Origin: Tetracentron sinense
Taxonomy: Eukaryota; Streptophyta; Magnoliopsida; Trochodendrales; Trochodendraceae
Assembly: GCA_015143295.1 (NCBI GenBank)
Contig: CM026565.1
Coordinates: forward strand, 33,426,052 to 33,490,051
DNA: 64,000 nt
Direction of reading: 5' to 3'
The notes beneath the pieces were generated by a model that searched no databases, was not told where the DNA came from, and saw nothing but the letters and a program-made list of their open reading frames with translations. Positions 34,184 to 45,643 of the stretch are shown here, in pieces; positions within the stretch are counted from its first letter, which is position 1; every line of letters begins with the position of its first letter. A program made the position numbers and the translations under genes.

Positions 34184-36140
34184 AGGATGGATCTTTTGGA
34201 ACATGGAAATGTTCATATCATGTAATTGCTTTTTTGGTTAAGGGGTTTTGGTTTTATGTCTTTTTTTGTCCTTCTTATAATTATCATCATTTTATCTAAT
34301 AAATATAATAAATAGGTAGGGGTCTATCAAACCCCCCCATCTCTACTAGGCGGCTTTAAAAAAAATAGGGCATGCAGATAAATGTTGTGCAAGATAGTTG
34401 ACCAAAGATTTTGATTTATTGCCATGGGTTTGCTGAAATTGGCTTAACCTTGAATATTCAATGAATCTTGTAGGCTGCGATTGTGATATACATATAGATG
34501 ATAACCATGAGTGAATCTCTAATGGGCCTTAAAAGGGCTATGATTCTCTGATGTGCCTGAAATGGGTTTTATGGGGAAAGAGAGTGAGCGGATAAATATT
34601 ATCTCTATTGGCTCGGAGAAAACATCACTATGGACCTTTTATTTGGGCATCTATGGGCCTTTGAAAAGGACCTCTAGGGGCACTTGCTGATCGTAATACT
34701 GTGTCTCAGCCAGAAAAAGGTCATGGGCCACAAGAAAAGGGCCACTATGGGGCTACAAATGATCCTAATTTGGCGTCCCAACCAGTCAAAGGACATGGGC
34801 TGCTAAAGCAAAAGGGATCATCTATGGGCCTAAACATCTGACTAGTAATTAGCTGAATTCAACTAGCTTAAGACTTACAAAGCTCACAAACATCATTTTT
34901 TTTCTTTTCCCTCTCTTTTCCTTTTCAGTCTGAACAATTAATAGTTTCTTATTGCACTTAATGATATATTAAGTAGATGCACATACTAATTTATCGGAGC
35001 GAGGCCCGAGCTCAACTTTGCTGGGCTCAAGCTCGTTTAACGGGCATAAGTCTCTGCTCAATTTGGCCTCATAAACCACACCCATATGAGCTCAGGCTCA
35101 GCTCATGACTACTAGCCATGCTCGCAAGAGAGCTGAACTAGCTCGGTTTAAACAGCCCAATAAGGGTGATCCGTTCCCCCCTGCACAATATGTGACCCCA
35201 TCCATGGACCAATCTGGATTATCCAAAAAGTCATATTAGACCAGGAATGTCCAGCCCATTAGATACAAACCTTAAGACCATGCGGGAGCCCACGTTTCAG
35301 CCCCAAATAGACCAAGCCCAACAGTCAAGATCAACCTAATCTCATTTTTCACTTTGGCATAACCTGATGCACTTCCAAATTCCACCTGGCTATTCCCATG
35401 GTGTTTGATGCACTTTGGAATTTACTCACTGAAATTAACAGAAAGTTCATGTACTTTAGTCTCAACATATCCTCTGACATCTAGAAGTGTCTGTGGGTCG
35501 GGTCGGGCCAAAAAGAGCCCTCCCATTATGTAATTTTTAGGCTCGGGCTAGGGCTAGGGCCGGGCTTTATTCCTTAGCCCAAATTAATATGGGCCGGACT
35601 TGGGCTTGGCTCCTGAAAGCCCGGACAGGTCCGGTTGTAGAAATACACACTAAACTGACAAACACAGCCAGACTAAGGTAGCCGATTGCAGAATAACTTC
35701 AACAGCCAACAATTAACAATATGATTAATGGTGTTGGCTACCTTCAAAGGTCCCCCCCCAGTTCTTTTCTCCCGGATTTACGCTTGTATCATAATGGTTT
35801 TCTGGCATACAGTATATGGGGAGCGTTTGGATGCAGGGTTTTTAAGGCTCCGTTCTATTGGTTGAGCTTTTAAAAGTCCGGAACATTAATGTTCTGGAAC
35901 AAAAGGCAAGAATTTGAGATGAGAGTGGAGAGGGTTTCTAACCCTTTGACACATAGTATCTTAGATTTATGTAGTTCAATTTAAATAGAAGTTTCACATC
36001 TATGGAATTTAAAAGATCTGAAATTTTTGTCCAAACTTTAAAGCTCTATATTTGTAGAACTTTTGTACTCTATGGACGAATATAAGATATATACATTACG
36101 TAAAATTAGGTGTGAAACGAAAAGTTCTAGACTTTAACCC
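34184..36140. other. Intergenic stretch with word-repeat remnants
   Basis: No gene supported. 34990-35170 is rich in GAGCTCA/GCTCGG words and 35470-35640 in GGGCCGGGC/GGGTCGGG words, resembling decayed hAT-type elements such as those at 50103 and 43824. The remainder is unrecognised. Confidence 0.45.
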
Positions 36141-36282
36141 TATGTTTGGTTGTCGAGAAAATAAGTGAAAACATGGAAAAGAAAAGAAAATTGGACAAAA
36201 CACAACTACAAATTGTATTAGAAATCCAAAATTTTCTTTTCTTTTCCATGTTTTCACCTATTCTCTCAACAACCAAACATAG
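36141..36282. mobile_element. Short palindromic MITE (CTATGTTTGG ends), copy 2
   Basis: 142 bp, almost wholly an inverted repeat: CTATGTTTGGTTGTCGAGAAA ... CAACAACCAAACATAG. It is a closely similar copy of 17771-17914. Lies about 460 bases from the 3' end of the OVATE-like gene. Confidence 0.8.
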
Positions 36283-36742
36283 CATAAGAGTTCCACGAAA
36301 AAGAGAGGGATGGATAAGTCTTTATGCTGAATAAAGACAAGATGTGGCCTAAAAAAGAACACTCCTATCCACATTTAAGGCAGAGGAAAACATACAAAAA
36401 GGAGCTTTCTGAAGATAAGATACGCGCATTCAACACCCCCATAACCCCTGCAAGCCAAGCAGTGGATAGCTCTTATCCTGATTTTGTCCAGACGAAGAAA
36501 ATGAGCTCCAGAAACCTACAGATACCATACCTGACAAGATGTTCTAAAGTATTTTTTTTTAAAAAAAGATCTCTTATATTTTGTCTTAGTTATTGGTAAA
36601 ATGCACTAGTCATGGAAAGGAAGATTAAACAGATAAAAATTGGAAAGACACACCAAATTAAGAAGGTAGCAACAAAGGAGAGAGCTCTACAAAAGATGAA
36701 AATCACAAACACAAGTAAGGAAGAATTCAGTAATGTGAGTGT

Positions 36743-37399
36743 CTAGAACCTCATTGATTGGAGTCTTGGCCAAGAAATGTTATTGGCGGTGGAGGCCTGC
36801 GGAAGTAAGAATTCCGAATACATCTCCATGAAAAACTTGTTAACGATGTCGACGTAGACGGGGCATGTAAGGCGAGAGTAGTAATGTAGCACCTCTTCTA
36901 TGTCCAACACATGATCCATATTATTTGCATCCATCATTTCCAATTCCTTAAGCTTTTGTGTTACCAAGTAACTCCTCCCTTCTCTCACACAATGGGAGCA
37001 TGATTCTCCTTCACTTCCTCCTTCATGGGTACTTCTCATTTTCTTCCCTTCCTCTCTTCTCACCTCTAGCTTGCTCTTTACGGGACTCCACTTCGCGAAC
37101 TTCATGAAACTTCCTTCATAAGCATCTTCCTCCATGGACTGTTTCGCTGACATAATTTTGTTCTTGTTTCTCTTTTTCGACTTATCTTCAACGGACTCCC
37201 ATCGGTTGGAGAAGTCTGTATAGAAATTGTCCAATTCTCTGAAACTTTGATGGATATTCATGTCGCCGCCGCAAGAGAAGGGGTTGAAGGGAGGGGTTTT
37301 GGGCAGCTTTTGGTACCCTCCATATATAAAAGACTTGAAGTTTTGAAGGGTCTTTCTAAAGAACTTCTTGGTATGGGAAATGGAGTTTCTTAGCAGCAT
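36743..37399 (-). CDS. Divergent OVATE-like protein (218 aa), single exon
   Basis: The N-terminus MLLRNSISHTKKFF is basic and is followed by a short conserved-looking block KLPKTPPFNPFSC (31-43). The middle is charged and low in structure. The C-terminal part, residues about 145-198, aligns with the OVATE domain of the protein at 45644-46510: D-I/L-E-x-V/L-L then S-x-L, then IV-x-x-F-x-x-x-Y/W. OVATE proteins repress growth-related genes with homeodomain partners (family knowledge); that this one does so is inference. The ATG at 37397-37399 was chosen because the N-terminal block starts right there. The stop is at 36743-36745. The gene is uninterrupted and its upstream DNA is CT-rich. It could instead be classed as an uncharacterised OVATE-related family. 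Confidence 0.75.
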   Translation of the reverse strand: MLLRNSISHTKKFFRKTLQNFKSFIYGGYQKLPKTPPFNPFSCGGDMNIHQSFRELDNFYTDFSNRWESVEDKSKKRNKNKIMSAKQSMEEDAYEGSFMKFAKWSPVKSKLEVRREEGKKMRSTHEGGSEGESCSHCVREGRSYLVTQKLKELEMMDANNMDHVLDIEEVLHYYSRLTCPVYVDIVNKFFMEMYSEFLLPQASTANNISWPRLQSMRF

Positions 37400-39849
37400 T
37401 TGTGGCTCTAGTGTTGTTTACTAAGATATGATATCTCTCTATCTGTATGTCTCTTGCCAATAAGAAATACAGATAATCTATTTATTTGGCTTCTTCTTCT
37501 TCTCCTTCTACTCCTTAAGTTGCTCTCGATAAAAGATAAGAGAGAGATATAGATATTGAAGGTTCTTCAGCTTACCTTTAGAAAAGGGCAATGGAAGACA
37601 GACGAAGATGAGTCTTCTTTTTTTGGCTTCCACTTTATTTTCTTTTGTCTTCACACGCTCCTTTTCTTGCCTTTGTTTTCTTTTTCTTTCTTACTTTGTA
37701 GTCCTTTTTTTTTAACTCTCTCCCTCTGATATCTCCCTCTCTCTAACATTGTAGAAAAAATGCCAATTGCTAATGAAGAAAGATTGTGACCGTTTGGTTA
37801 TTATACTTTCGTTTCTTTTACTTTTAATGGTGGAGTTGGTGTGTAACCTCTTTAGGAGGAAGAAATGAGCGTGGTGGTTGTTGAGTCTCTCTCTCTCTCA
37901 ATACACCATAGCTGCAGGGTTAGGTGCAGGGCTCTTTGGCTTTACTTGCATTTTGTAGCTGTATATTCTCACTTATGTCTACATAACTGTACAGACTCCA
38001 AACCACACTGGTTCAGGGCCCATCTGATAGAGGCCCATCAACTTATAGGGTACTTCTCAGGTGGTCCATAGCTAGCCCAAAGATCCCATTGATTAGATGA
38101 TGATAACTGCTTAGTCAAATTCCTGCTCTTGGTTAGTGAATTAAATTATGGGTATTGCCAATCGTTTAAGAAGTTCGGATTGTACGATCCATATAGTTCT
38201 CAGGCGATAATCCTTTGGAGAGTTTTTGCGTCGATCGGACGGTGGCTAGGCTTACACCAGTATCTTGTTTGTGCAAGACATGTACATGAGACCAAAAAAT
38301 GTTAATTTTGATTTAATCATAGGATAAGAACGATTAAGGAATCCTATGTTTATGTGTGTTTTGTTTTATATAAGATGTCATGAAAACATAACCATCATTT
38401 TGTCCGCCCTTGTGGTAAAGTAGAATGGGGCACTTACTGGGAGGAAAAAGTAAGGTAGTGTGGATTGAGAGGCCTTAGAACCTTATCAGCAGCTACTCCA
38501 TTTATAAGTTGGCTTAGCACTAAATGGTTTTTACATTTATTTTTTGTAATTTAAAATATTATATCTCACGTTTTTTTGTGATATGTTGATAATATATTCA
38601 TCGTTTACATTTTTGTACCATAAAGACCATTGTTGTCAAGTTTGACTTTTATAACCAAATGACTTATGACTTACCAATGATACGTTTCCAAATAAAAAAT
38701 AAAAACCAATGTATGATCCTTATATATGAAATGTACAGTAATCACAACTGTCTCTTAGCTCACATGAGGGAGGTTCTAAGATCAAATCGTAGGACCGTAT
38801 ACCCCAATAGATTTGTAAGATTTGTAGTGGATCCCTCAGCATTTTGGCGGTTGATCGGTCCAGTCACCTTAGTGCAAGTTACATGCTGGAAGCACTAACC
38901 CATCAGGATGGAGCCATTTAATCTTATATATATTCGCTCTCTTTGATCCTATTTTGTATTTTGTATTAAATGGGAGAAAATTAGGAAATAGGGGCTGGTC
39001 CCAAGCTCAAGCTCAAGCTCAACTATCTGTTATGTGATGAGATAGTGATTCCCTTGCCAAATGGACAGTAGATAAAGCAATAGTTCTACCAAACAATTAA
39101 TTTACAACCCTAACTCAAAGTGAATAGAAACAACTTCCGGATAAATCTCTCCACAGCCATAGGCCCACAATGTCAATTACAAAGTGTGGGCCCACGTATA
39201 ATCCATGTAAGTGGGCTGATGAGCCCAAGCTGAGCAAGTGAGCCACCATGAAGGCTTAGGGCTCCATCGAGCCGATAAGGACAGCTTTAATGGTTTGATG
39301 TTTGACTCTTTGGCAGTGGTACACGCGTCCACATGGTTAGGAACGAGTCTCAGTCAGGGTAGGCAAACGGTTCAAGCCGGGCGTTCACATGGCTCATGAG
39401 TCATGACTCGTGCCGGTGAAGACTAGCATCTACTCACTTGCCTTCTCTCTCTCTCTCTCTCTCTCTCTCTAACTACTCCCGAAGACCCTTAAATGTCATA
39501 CAAAAAATCTGCTTCAGTTTTTTTCGGAACCATATCGTGTTCATCCATCATAGTTACAACTGTTAAATCTGTACAGACCAATGAATTCTGGCCTATCAAC
39601 ACTCATAGCCATGGTGAAGAACAAAGATGATTGGCTTGCTTCCATTTTTTTTTTGGATAGTCGAATACAGTTAGGTTCCAACCCCAGTTAGCATTGATTA
39701 GCTGTGTTTAATAGGTTAGAAAAGTAGGCTAAATATAATGGGCTTATCAATCGACACCTGGAGGGAATGAAACCAATAGTAAGATGGAAAATAATTACCT
39801 CTTCGATTGGTGAAGAGAGGAGGGGCATCTTGGCTTCCTTTTCCTTGCC
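37400..39849. other. Intergenic stretch, 5' flank of the OVATE-like gene
   Basis: 37400-37780 is CT-rich and is the probable leader and promoter of the minus-strand gene; I cannot fix a TATA box. The rest has no supportable gene. A box-B-like sequence near 38770 (GAGGTTCTAAGATCAAATC) may be a SINE remnant. A (TC)12 microsatellite lies at about 39448-39471. Confidence 0.45.
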
Positions 39850-40005
39850 TTTTAATTGTCATTAACTATGGTTAAGATTCATACACCCCTAAAGTTCAGC
39901 TCTTTACCATTGGTTGTTAGAAAAATAAAATTCAAAAAATTTAACCTTAAGGTCAAAAATAATTTTACCCCAATTCATAACAGGTGAAAGGGACGGCTTT
40001 GAGAG
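39850..40005. mobile_element. Truncated copy of the shared MITE module
   Basis: Contains TTAACTATGGTTAAGATTCA, CACCCCTAAAGTTCA and CATTGGTTGTTAGAAAAATA, but the second half is missing. Confidence 0.45.
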
Positions 40006-40329
40006 CATTGAGCGAACTATTGCTCTATTATGATATACACTGCTAGGCCTAGCACATGCCAGCCAGTCTTACTTTAGTTTTTATCTTTAACAATAACTTA
40101 AATAATGAGATGCCACGTGTCTTAACAATTTTTTTTTTTTTTTTTGAGAAATCATGTATCTAGAATCTAGATTAGTAGTATTAGGTTACTACAAAATGAT
40201 GGACCTATTATATCGCTTGGACTCGAACCAGAATCTTCGTGCAAATAGGGCATATGTCCTACTGAAAGAGCAAACGAGGGAACTGTCCTAGCATGACCCC
40301 TTAAAAAAGTAGTCGTAACTATAAAGTAA

Positions 40330-40621
40330 GGCCTCGAATTATCTCTGAAAAGTGGTCTCGGATTATCACAATGTGTGCAGCATGCGGTAGAGAATCCATT
40401 TCATTGCCTTTATGATTTTGACTTCTTCACACATACCTATTTGTCGAATCATTTTCCATGGATTGAAAAGTGGGGCTGATCGATCAATGCATATGATTCT
40501 ACGTATGGGTATGTTGTAAAATCATGGGAGAAAATAAAATGATTTCTCCCCTTCAAATGTCACACAATGTGGGGGTAGTTTGAGATCACTATTCTAGCAT
40601 CTCCTAGAGAGAATCCGAGCC
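40330..40621. mobile_element. MULE-type MITE, family A copy 3, 9-bp TSD
   Basis: Starts GGCCTCGAATTATCTCTG and ends CTAGAGAGAATCCGAGCC. The flanks ATAAAGTAA (40321-40329) and ACAAAGTAA (40622-40630) match at 8 of 9. The interior keeps GATTTTGACTTCTTC and its inverted partner ATGATTTCTCCCC. Confidence 0.8.
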
Positions 40622-40917
40622 ACAAAGTAAATCTTGATGTGTCATGTAGAGAAACGGACGTATCTGTCAAACAGAATTTCTTTTTTTTTTGGTACTTATG
40701 GTATCTAATCGAAGTTGGGAAATTGTGAAGATTTCAACTACATATCTTTACGGGACTGAATCCGGACTAAATGTTTCTACTAAAAAACAAAATCTGGACT
40801 AAATGTGTAGTACTATGTACACATAACACAACCAATGAAGCAAGTATAACCATCGGTTCCAATCTGTCATGTAAATTAAATGCGTTCATTTCTCTTGGTG
40901 GGACCATAACCAAACCT

Positions 40918-41081
40918 GTGGAAGTTTTAGCAACTTCAATCCAAATTACAGCTTAGATATTATAAAATTGCACCTTTGGTCTAGTCTTTGACCCAAAAGG
41001 TGGAAGTTTTAGCAACGTCAATCCAAAATACAGCTTAGATATTATAAATTTGCACCTTTGGTCTAGTCTTTGACCCAAAAG
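40918..41081. repeat. 82-bp tandem duplication, nearly identical
   Basis: GTGGAAGTTTTAGCAAC...CTAGTCTTTGACCCAAAAG occurs twice with an 82-base offset and only a few differences, so the duplication is young compared with the surrounding repeats. No gene is affected. Confidence 0.85.
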
Positions 41082-42410
41082 TCCACTTTGGGTTGGTTGC
41101 CGGTGAATCAAAAAAATGAAAATAAAACAAGTTTAAATATAAAGCGAAGCTATCGCTCTCAAAAATATACATCATGACAAGGGTAATTTTTACATTATAA
41201 AGATATAGAAAGAGTATTATCGTTGAGAATTTTACTATGCCGTTCTTAAAATGGCCTTATCAATGCATATTTTTAGAGCATTTTTCGTCAAGTAAACTTT
41301 TTATGTAATGTTAAAATACAACTTTCAAGACATATTTTGGAAGCTCCGATTATAAATTGAATCAAAGCTCTTACTGATACTGAAAATCAAATAAAATTTA
41401 ATTCTTAAATTTACATAAGATTGTTAAGATTTCAATTCCGATACTACAAATTATATAGAAAAATGTCTTATTAAAAATAAAAAAATTGTTACTTTAATCG
41501 ATCGTAAAAATAATCAGTTACAACATGTGTATTATTATAGTGAGACTCTAGAACTCTGCCTCTCGGGCTGTACATTAATTTGGGAATTGTCTCCAAAGTA
41601 TGTTGAAGAGATTGGCCGGTAACTTCAATTGCAACCTCCAAATGTGGCAAATATTGTCTTGGAAATTGACATAATACCAATTTTAAGTCACGCTTTCCTT
41701 TTTATATGGTTACAAAATCATCCATCAACTTACCCACCGAAATCATTAACCAATTAACAATTTCAACCCTAACAAAGAATAACCGGTAAGTTCATCGGGT
41801 CAGGTGTTCATGTGGGTTGCGGAGTCTTGCATGCACCTAGGGTTTACTCAGTCTCCACAAAGGGTGGCCTTGGGGTTCTTGAAAAAAAGGTTAGGGTGTA
41901 TGATTCCTTGTTGATCAAATGCCCAACCTTGAATCATGAAACTCTAATTTGGGCCGGGTTGGTCAGACTTACCGGGTCAACGCTACTAAGTTATCAAAAC
42001 CAGACTGGACTATAATGTGTTCATTGTTGAAGGGACCCCACTGTCTACTCTAAACATACAAGAAATCCAATGCACTTAAATGTACTTTAGAGCTGTGTCC
42101 CTCTTAACATGTAGTTGGTGCTAACTCTTTGAAATTGAGAGTGTGGTGGGTATCCATTCCTCTTCTAAGTCATTTTCTCACAGTTGCAATGTTGAAACTC
42201 TATCCCCAACTTCATAGGAGTTGTTTGGGTTCTAATTCTAGAGATTAATCACTAGCGTTCTAGACTTATTCGGATTATTCGAACTTGATTCGGTGAGTTG
42301 ACTCAATGACTTGGGGAGTTTAAATCTTGACTCAATCGATCTTTGAACCATGAAATAGAGTAGATCTAGGAAAACATGGTAAAAGTTGAAGCAAGATAAG
42401 GTTTCAGTGA
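41082..42410. other. Intergenic stretch
   Basis: AT-rich spacer. The frames at 41489-41680 (-) and 41812-42015 (+) have no recognisable domain. Confidence 0.4.
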
Positions 42411-42573
42411 CCAAGACTATGCCTCAAGAAGTGGAGTTCTTGAAGAAGTGGAGGTCTTGAATTCGAGTCCCTTCCCCTTGTTGGCCACCTTCAGGAATTA
42501 TCCTAGCTTAACCAGTTGTGTGGTATAAGGGGATCTCCATGACCAGAGGGCCCGGTCGTTCCAAAAAAAAAGT
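42411..42573 (+). mobile_element. SINE with A tail and 9-bp TSD
   Basis: The body contains GGAGGTCTTGAATTCGAGTCC (box B core TTCGAGTCC) and TTGGCCACCTTCAGG, then ends in an A9 tail and AG. The flanks TTTCAGTGA at 42402-42410 and 42574-42582 are identical. The same family as the minus-strand copy at 32645-32790. The box A match is poor. Confidence 0.7.
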
Positions 42574-42972
42574 TTTCAGTGAAATGGACATACAACCATT
42601 CTAGTCAAGTCATTGGTGGGGCTTAGAGCCCAACCCCGGGCTGAACTGGGCCTAGGCCTAACTTTAAGCTAAATGTGCCTAGGCTAGGCCCATAGTTAAT
42701 GGCTTGAACCAAATGAAATACTTACCCCTCAGGCAAGCTTGGGTGGTTGTTTTAGATCATGAAAGTCCCTGCCGGACTAGATCTGACCCCCCAACCAAGT
42801 CCATGAGGAGTTACTCAGTTTCCTTCTCAAATTCATTTTAGCTTACCATGGTATTTGAGATTTGAGATAAGATTGATTCCTCTCTACAACTCGTGAATAC
42901 CAACTTCACACTCTCTCTTTTGTTTTCTGCTCTGGTCTATCCTTCTTCCTCTTCAACCATGTTGAAGTCTGT

Positions 42973-42997
42973 TATGTCTCTCTCTCTCTCTCTCTGT

Positions 42998-43041
<44 letters not shown>

Positions 43042-43045
43042 GCAC
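42973..43045. repeat. TC then CA compound microsatellite
   Basis: Interrupted (TC)n from about 42977 to 43030 passes into (CA)n. It produces an artificial Ser/Leu and His/Thr-rich frame. Confidence 0.85.
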
Positions 43046-43659
43046 AAGCATCACTCATCTCATCTAGCTATTCCCTCTCTAATTTTCTCAAGCTCAATCA
43101 TACTATACTCCCTACAATCTGTTTTGTTTTAGTATCCAATTGCCAGATTTGATAATTCTAGGCATGTTATTTGATTCATATTATTGCAGTCATAAGCGCT
43201 TATATTGATAAGTATTATCATGAATAAGCGCTTGCAGGTTGTAATTATGTTTTGTTGATATGTTACCGCGATTGTTTGATTATTTTTAAAACTTGTATTA
43301 TGATCATTTAGAAAAAAGAAAATAATATTTTAAAGAATCTCCATCTCAAAACTTAATGGATCTTGTAGACCTTATTGCGTTTAAATTTGGGTGCTTATAA
43401 CTATATTTATAGTCTTAAGGGTGCATAAGTGATTATGCCCCACGATAATCATTCCCTAGTGAAATTATGGAACAATTGTTATTTTTATAATCCATTATTA
43501 CATAATCACTTATGATGTGATTCGAACCAAACGCTATAAAATCTCAAATAAGTGCTTATGATAATTAGAACCAAACGAGTACGAACATCTAGTCTTCAAG
43601 GCAACCATTAACAACATGAAATACCTAAAATAGCTAATATCACACCAGCTCTCTAGTTA

Positions 43660-43800
43660 GGATGGTGATGGTGTACCCCTCAATGGGCAGAGGCCCTGGG
43701 TTCAATTCAGAACCACACAATGACAGGTTGGATAGGAGTTAAGTTAGGTTAGGTTAATACATATGATGGATCTCACAACCGCCACACTGTCGTACTCGAA
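43660..43800 (+). mobile_element. Possible tRNA-derived SINE remnant
   Basis: GGTGATGGTGTACCCC followed 25-30 bases later by GGCCCTGGGTTCAATTCA resembles box A and box B. No tail or duplication is visible, so this is tentative. Confidence 0.4.
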
Positions 43801-43823
43801 CCCAATTCAACCGCCCCTAAAGG

Positions 43824-44107
43824 TAAGGGTGTCAACGGGCCAGGTTCATGCCGGCTTAGGCCCGATTAATAAACGGACCTGACCAGCCCACTTATTAATT
43901 GGGTCGGGCCGACTCATCTAAAAAATGTGTATTTTTTTGCCTATAAATAAAATGGACCTTATTGGGGCGGGTTAGTCGTGCTAAGCCTGGTTGGAAGCCT
44001 ACTGAAACAGGTCACGGGCTTTAGACTCCAAGTCTGACCCCAACTAATAATCGGGTCGGGTCAGGCGGGTTCTCTGGCCGGGCCGGGCCGGACCATTGAC
44101 ACCCCTA
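43824..44107. mobile_element. hAT-type MITE (TAAGGGTGTCAA ends), 8-bp TSD, GGGTCGGGC-rich
   Basis: The ends TAAGGGTGTCAACGG and CCATTGACACCCCTA are inverted repeats. The flanks CCTAAAGG (43816-43823) and CATAAAGG (44108-44115) match at 7 of 8. The 284-bp interior is packed with GGGCCGGGCC, GGTCGGGC and GGCCCG words. Confidence 0.8.
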
Positions 44108-44115
44108 CATAAAGG

Positions 44116-44440
44116 GGATACATCCTACCACAGTATACCACTAGAGCAAACCATGGAGCTGTAGAACCCCATAATGACTAGTGAGCGTCCCCAAAAAATG
44201 CTTAGACCATTTAATCATCCAGAGAGAGGGAGAGAGAGGTGGCTCAGGAACCCAAAAAATGCGACCATTGATGAGAAGAAGACTAACTTAGTCGACAAGC
44301 AACTATCCTGGCCTTAACAGACATTCCTCAAATTGCATTCCAATTAAGAATACTCCAAATCCGTAGTCTTTGTTCTTTTAACTTCTTATCAATTCAAAAG
44401 GGTCGTTTTAGAAGCTTTCAAAGCACATATAAGAGAAGAG

Positions 44441-44475
<35 letters not shown>

Positions 44476-45643
44476 TGCACATGTATTGTAACATAGCTAT
44501 CAGAGCAGAGACAGACAGTAAAAGCTTCTCTAAGACAACACAAGGTTTGGTTTATTCCTCTCTCTATACCCTGGACAGCACCCATTGTTTTCTCATTCAA
44601 TTGTCTCTTCTCATTCCACTGAAGTAGACGTATCGAATGTCTTACAACTGTTTAGAAAGGGCCACTATCCTATACAAACCCTAATGCAGGGCCTTGTTGT
44701 AATTTCAAACACATACTAGAAAGGTGAGGTTATGCTTAGTTCTTTTTCAAAAAAAAAAAAAAAAAATTGATTATATAATTAATTTTGTTGGATTGAATTA
44801 GACTAATATAAATTTAAATAAAAACATATATATATATACCTAACACAGTTTGACATAATTTGTCCTCATTACACGCCACTAATCTCAGTTAATTTAAATT
44901 TAGATGTTTGTCTGTGACCAATGGAGCAGCCCGGGTAAGGCCAATTTAGAGGGAGGGGCCCATTGATTAGATTGGTGTGCTATTTGGGGCTAATGGGATT
45001 AATAAAGAGTAAATGATTATATCTATAATGACACTGTTTTGTTCTAAGGCTTGCATTGGATTGTCCTACATATAAGTTTATTAGAGCCGTTAATGGAGAC
45101 AAAACTGAGAGATCACTTACTGCAAATAAAAATAAACTAATTAAATTTTAAAAAGAAAATTTTTGCTTAAATTATTTTCATAGTAATCAAATTAAAGAAC
45201 AAATTTCAGCAAATTTTTTTATTTTCCTTTATCTGTTTTTATTTGTGGGGGGGGGTGCTATATGTGAAAAATTCAAATTCCAACCACAGAAGAAACTGAG
45301 AACTTCTATAGTCATCTATGGATCCATCCAAGAAAACCCATCTAAAAAGAAAGATCCATCAGCATTTTGTCTTTTTTTTTACCTCAACAATCTCTTTCAA
45401 AACTGCAAGAAAATCTTATATCAGAATCAAAAGAACTGTTCATCTTGTTCATCAAACCTTTTTAAATATTAGTAACACCCTTTAGAAGAATGGAGCCAAT
45501 ATCAGAAGAAGAAGAAGAGAAAAAGAAACCCAACTAACTCAGTCAACAACAGTTAGACAGATTCTGATTAAAGTCATGGAATAGAAAGAGAAAGAACTAA
45601 CTCCTTCTTAGAACAGAAATATTCAACAAGAAGAAATAAAGCT
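44116..45643. other. Intergenic stretch and 3' flank of the OVATE gene
   Basis: No gene supported. It includes a TC microsatellite at about 44445-44471 and long A/T tracts. The 3' UTR of the minus-strand OVATE gene probably lies in 45450-45643, but no polyadenylation signal can be assigned with confidence. Confidence 0.4.

Noticed and set aside
42893-43132. Ser/Leu-rich frame with a TC repeat core
   Set aside because: Low-complexity translation of the TC/CA microsatellite.
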